A stretch of DNA of 5,460 nt from the NCBI GenBank assembly GCA_016185915.1, contig JACPMP010000083.1, positions 1 to 5,460 on the forward strand. The letters are read 5' to 3'. Shown here in pieces: positions 4,287 to 5,460 of the stretch. The DNA comes from Candidatus Woesearchaeota archaeon. Its GTDB lineage: Archaea > Nanobdellota > Nanobdellia > Woesearchaeales > GW2011-AR4. The notes beneath the pieces were generated by a model. That model saw only the letters and a program-made list of their open reading frames with translations. It ran no database searches and was not told the origin of the DNA. The position numbers were made by a program, and so were the translations under genes. Position 1 is the first letter of the stretch; each line of letters starts with the position of its first letter.

Positions 4287-5460
4287 TTATTTCCACTCTC
4301 TCAACATTTCCATCAACAGCCTTACAGTTGCACCGGTTGCGCCTTTTGTCAATACTCCTTTATCAACCTTTGACCACACAGTTGTGCCAATATCAATATG
4401 TGCCCATGGAACGTCCCCTACAAAATTCTTAAGAAATGTTGCTCCTATTATAACTCCTGCATCTCCATCTTCGCTTATATGCTTTAAGTCAGCAACATCA
4501 CTCTTAATATTTTCTTCGTACTCCGACCATAGCGGAAATTCCCAAACCTTTTCAAGGCTTTTTTTAGAAGCAGACTTGATTTTTTCGCTCAGCTTCTCAT
4601 CTGTGCTTAAAAAAGGAGTCCCAATATATCCAAGGGCAATTAAACTGGCTCCTGTCAGAGTGGCAATGTCTATAATTGCTTTTGGCTTAAGCCCAGCAGC
4701 ATAGCTTAATGCATCAGCTAAAATTAAGCGGCCTTCTGCATCAGTGTTTTTTATCTCAACAGTCATTCCATTATAGGTATTCAATATATCATCTGGCCTG
4801 AAAGAAGTACTGCTTGGCATGTTCTCACAAAGCGGAGTCACAACAACAAGATTAACTGGCAGCTTTAATTTGGCACAAGCTTCAATCACATGCATAGCAG
4901 CAATTGCCCCTCCTTTATCATCTTTCATGTTCAAAATAAAAGGATAAGGTTTTAAGTTGAGTCCGCCGCTGTCAAATGTAACCCCTTTTCCAACTATTGC
5001 AATTGGCTTTTGTTTTTTATCATTTCCACAATATTCAAGAATAACCAATCTTGGCTTGTTTGTGCTTCCTTGCGCAACTCCCATGAAGCAGCCCATTTTC
5101 ATTTTCTCAATTTGTTTTTCATCAAACACCGTACATTTTAGGTTTGATTTTTTAGCAAGCTCTTTTGCATAAACTGCAACATGTTCAGGAGTTGCAATAT
5201 TTGGGGGGGTATTAACCAAATCTCTTGTTTTAGTGACAGCATCAGCAACTACAGAAGCATATTTTATTTCATTTTCAAAAGTGTTATTAGAATTTGTTAT
5301 TATTGTTATTTGTTTTATGTGTTTTATTTTTTCTCTGTCTTTTGTTTTGAATTCATTGAATTTATATAAGCCAATTAAACAGCTCAATACAAGCTTTTCA
5401 AAAACCTCTTCTTCTTTAAATTTGCCGTTATTAAAAGAATTCAAAAAAATGCTAAAACTT
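4287..5460 (-). CDS. pepA: Leucyl aminopeptidase, M17 family (N-terminal part outside window)
   Basis: The C-terminal catalytic domain of a two-metal M17 aminopeptidase, which removes N-terminal residues from peptides in the cytoplasm, is complete. Counting from the TTG at 5444 (a convenience only, since the frame stays open to the window edge), the family motifs are: GKGVTFDSGG (K153, D158), NLKP (K165), MKDDKGGA (D176) and NTDAEGRL (D235, E237, R239). By alignment with the cow and E. coli enzymes, K153, D158, D176, D235 and E237 bind metal, and K165 and R239 are catalytic. All are present. DIATLTGA (259-266) and the C-terminal WAHIDIGTT with KGATGATVRLL are also typical. The motif usually written KxDMGGA has Lys in place of Met (KDDKGGA). 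Family members have about 450-500 residues, so roughly 100 N-terminal residues lie beyond the edge. A 367-bp gap separates it from the next gene, so an operon is unlikely. Confidence 0.97.
   Translation of the reverse strand, partial: SFSIFLNSFNNGKFKEEEVFEKLVLSCLIGLYKFNEFKTKDREKIKHIKQITIITNSNNTFENEIKYASVVADAVTKTRDLVNTPPNIATPEHVAVYAKELAKKSNLKCTVFDEKQIEKMKMGCFMGVAQGSTNKPRLVILEYCGNDKKQKPIAIVGKGVTFDSGGLNLKPYPFILNMKDDKGGAIAAMHVIEACAKLKLPVNLVVVTPLCENMPSSTSFRPDDILNTYNGMTVEIKNTDAEGRLILADALSYAAGLKPKAIIDIATLTGASLIALGYIGTPFLSTDEKLSEKIKSASKKSLEKVWEFPLWSEYEENIKSDVADLKHISEDGDAGVIIGATFLKNFVGDVPWAHIDIGTTVWSKVDKGVLTKGATGATVRLLMEMLREWK

Noticed and set aside
4158..4373. A 71-codon forward ORF across the palindromes and the end of the aminopeptidase gene.
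   Set aside because: It begins inside the loop of the 14-bp hairpin and runs antisense into the well-supported aminopeptidase gene; composition is not protein-like.
5442..5444. TTG at 5444 as the true start of the aminopeptidase.
   Set aside because: The frame remains open to the window edge and the family needs about 100 more N-terminal residues, so the gene is treated as truncated by the window.

Overview
The window looks like chromosomal DNA from an AT-rich archaeon, most likely a small-genome DPANN-type lineage such as Woesearchaeales or Pacearchaeales. That placement is inferred. It rests on archaeal BRE plus TATA-box promoters at the expected distance from three starts, near-leaderless or weak Shine-Dalgarno starts, short oligo-T termination tracts, a DUF2283-type mini-protein and a large Cys-rich secreted protein. 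No rRNA, tRNA, CRISPR array or transposase is visible.

Layout, left to right. Positions 3-164 (+) hold the C-terminal end of an unidentified gene. An AT-rich gap of about 190 bp carries a clean BRE/TATA promoter for a 97-aa orphan protein (355-648, +). On the other strand lies a 70-aa DUF2283-like protein (708-920, -), flanked by two 27-bp direct repeats (685-711 and 1030-1056). The repeats share 23 bases, and all four differences are synonymous in the frame that reads LKAISPMAQ. Next comes a 924-codon gene (1145-3919, -) for a secreted protein with 42 cysteines. Its reading frame appears broken at the 3' end: a -1 frame continues into a strong transmembrane segment (1065-1160). That frame ends in an ATGA overlap with a 22-codon mini-ORF (1000-1068, -). 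A 367-bp intergenic region (3920-4286) follows, containing a dense chain of perfect inverted repeats. The window ends inside an M17 leucyl aminopeptidase gene (4287-5460, -), whose N-terminal part lies outside.

The large protein reads as a surface protein: signal peptide, Glu/Lys-rich N-terminal region, Cys-framed helical domain, four Cys repeats with one extra Cys module, Thr/Ser-rich stalk, a second copy of the Cys-framed helical domain, a helical stalk and probably a membrane anchor. The aminopeptidase is a cytoplasmic housekeeping enzyme. The gap of 367 bp, its oligo-T tract and the new promoter suggest it is not co-transcribed with the surface protein.

The observations most worth a second look are the frameshifted membrane anchor, the duplicated Cys-framed domain, the DUF2283 gene sitting between coding-like direct repeats, and the palindrome cluster.
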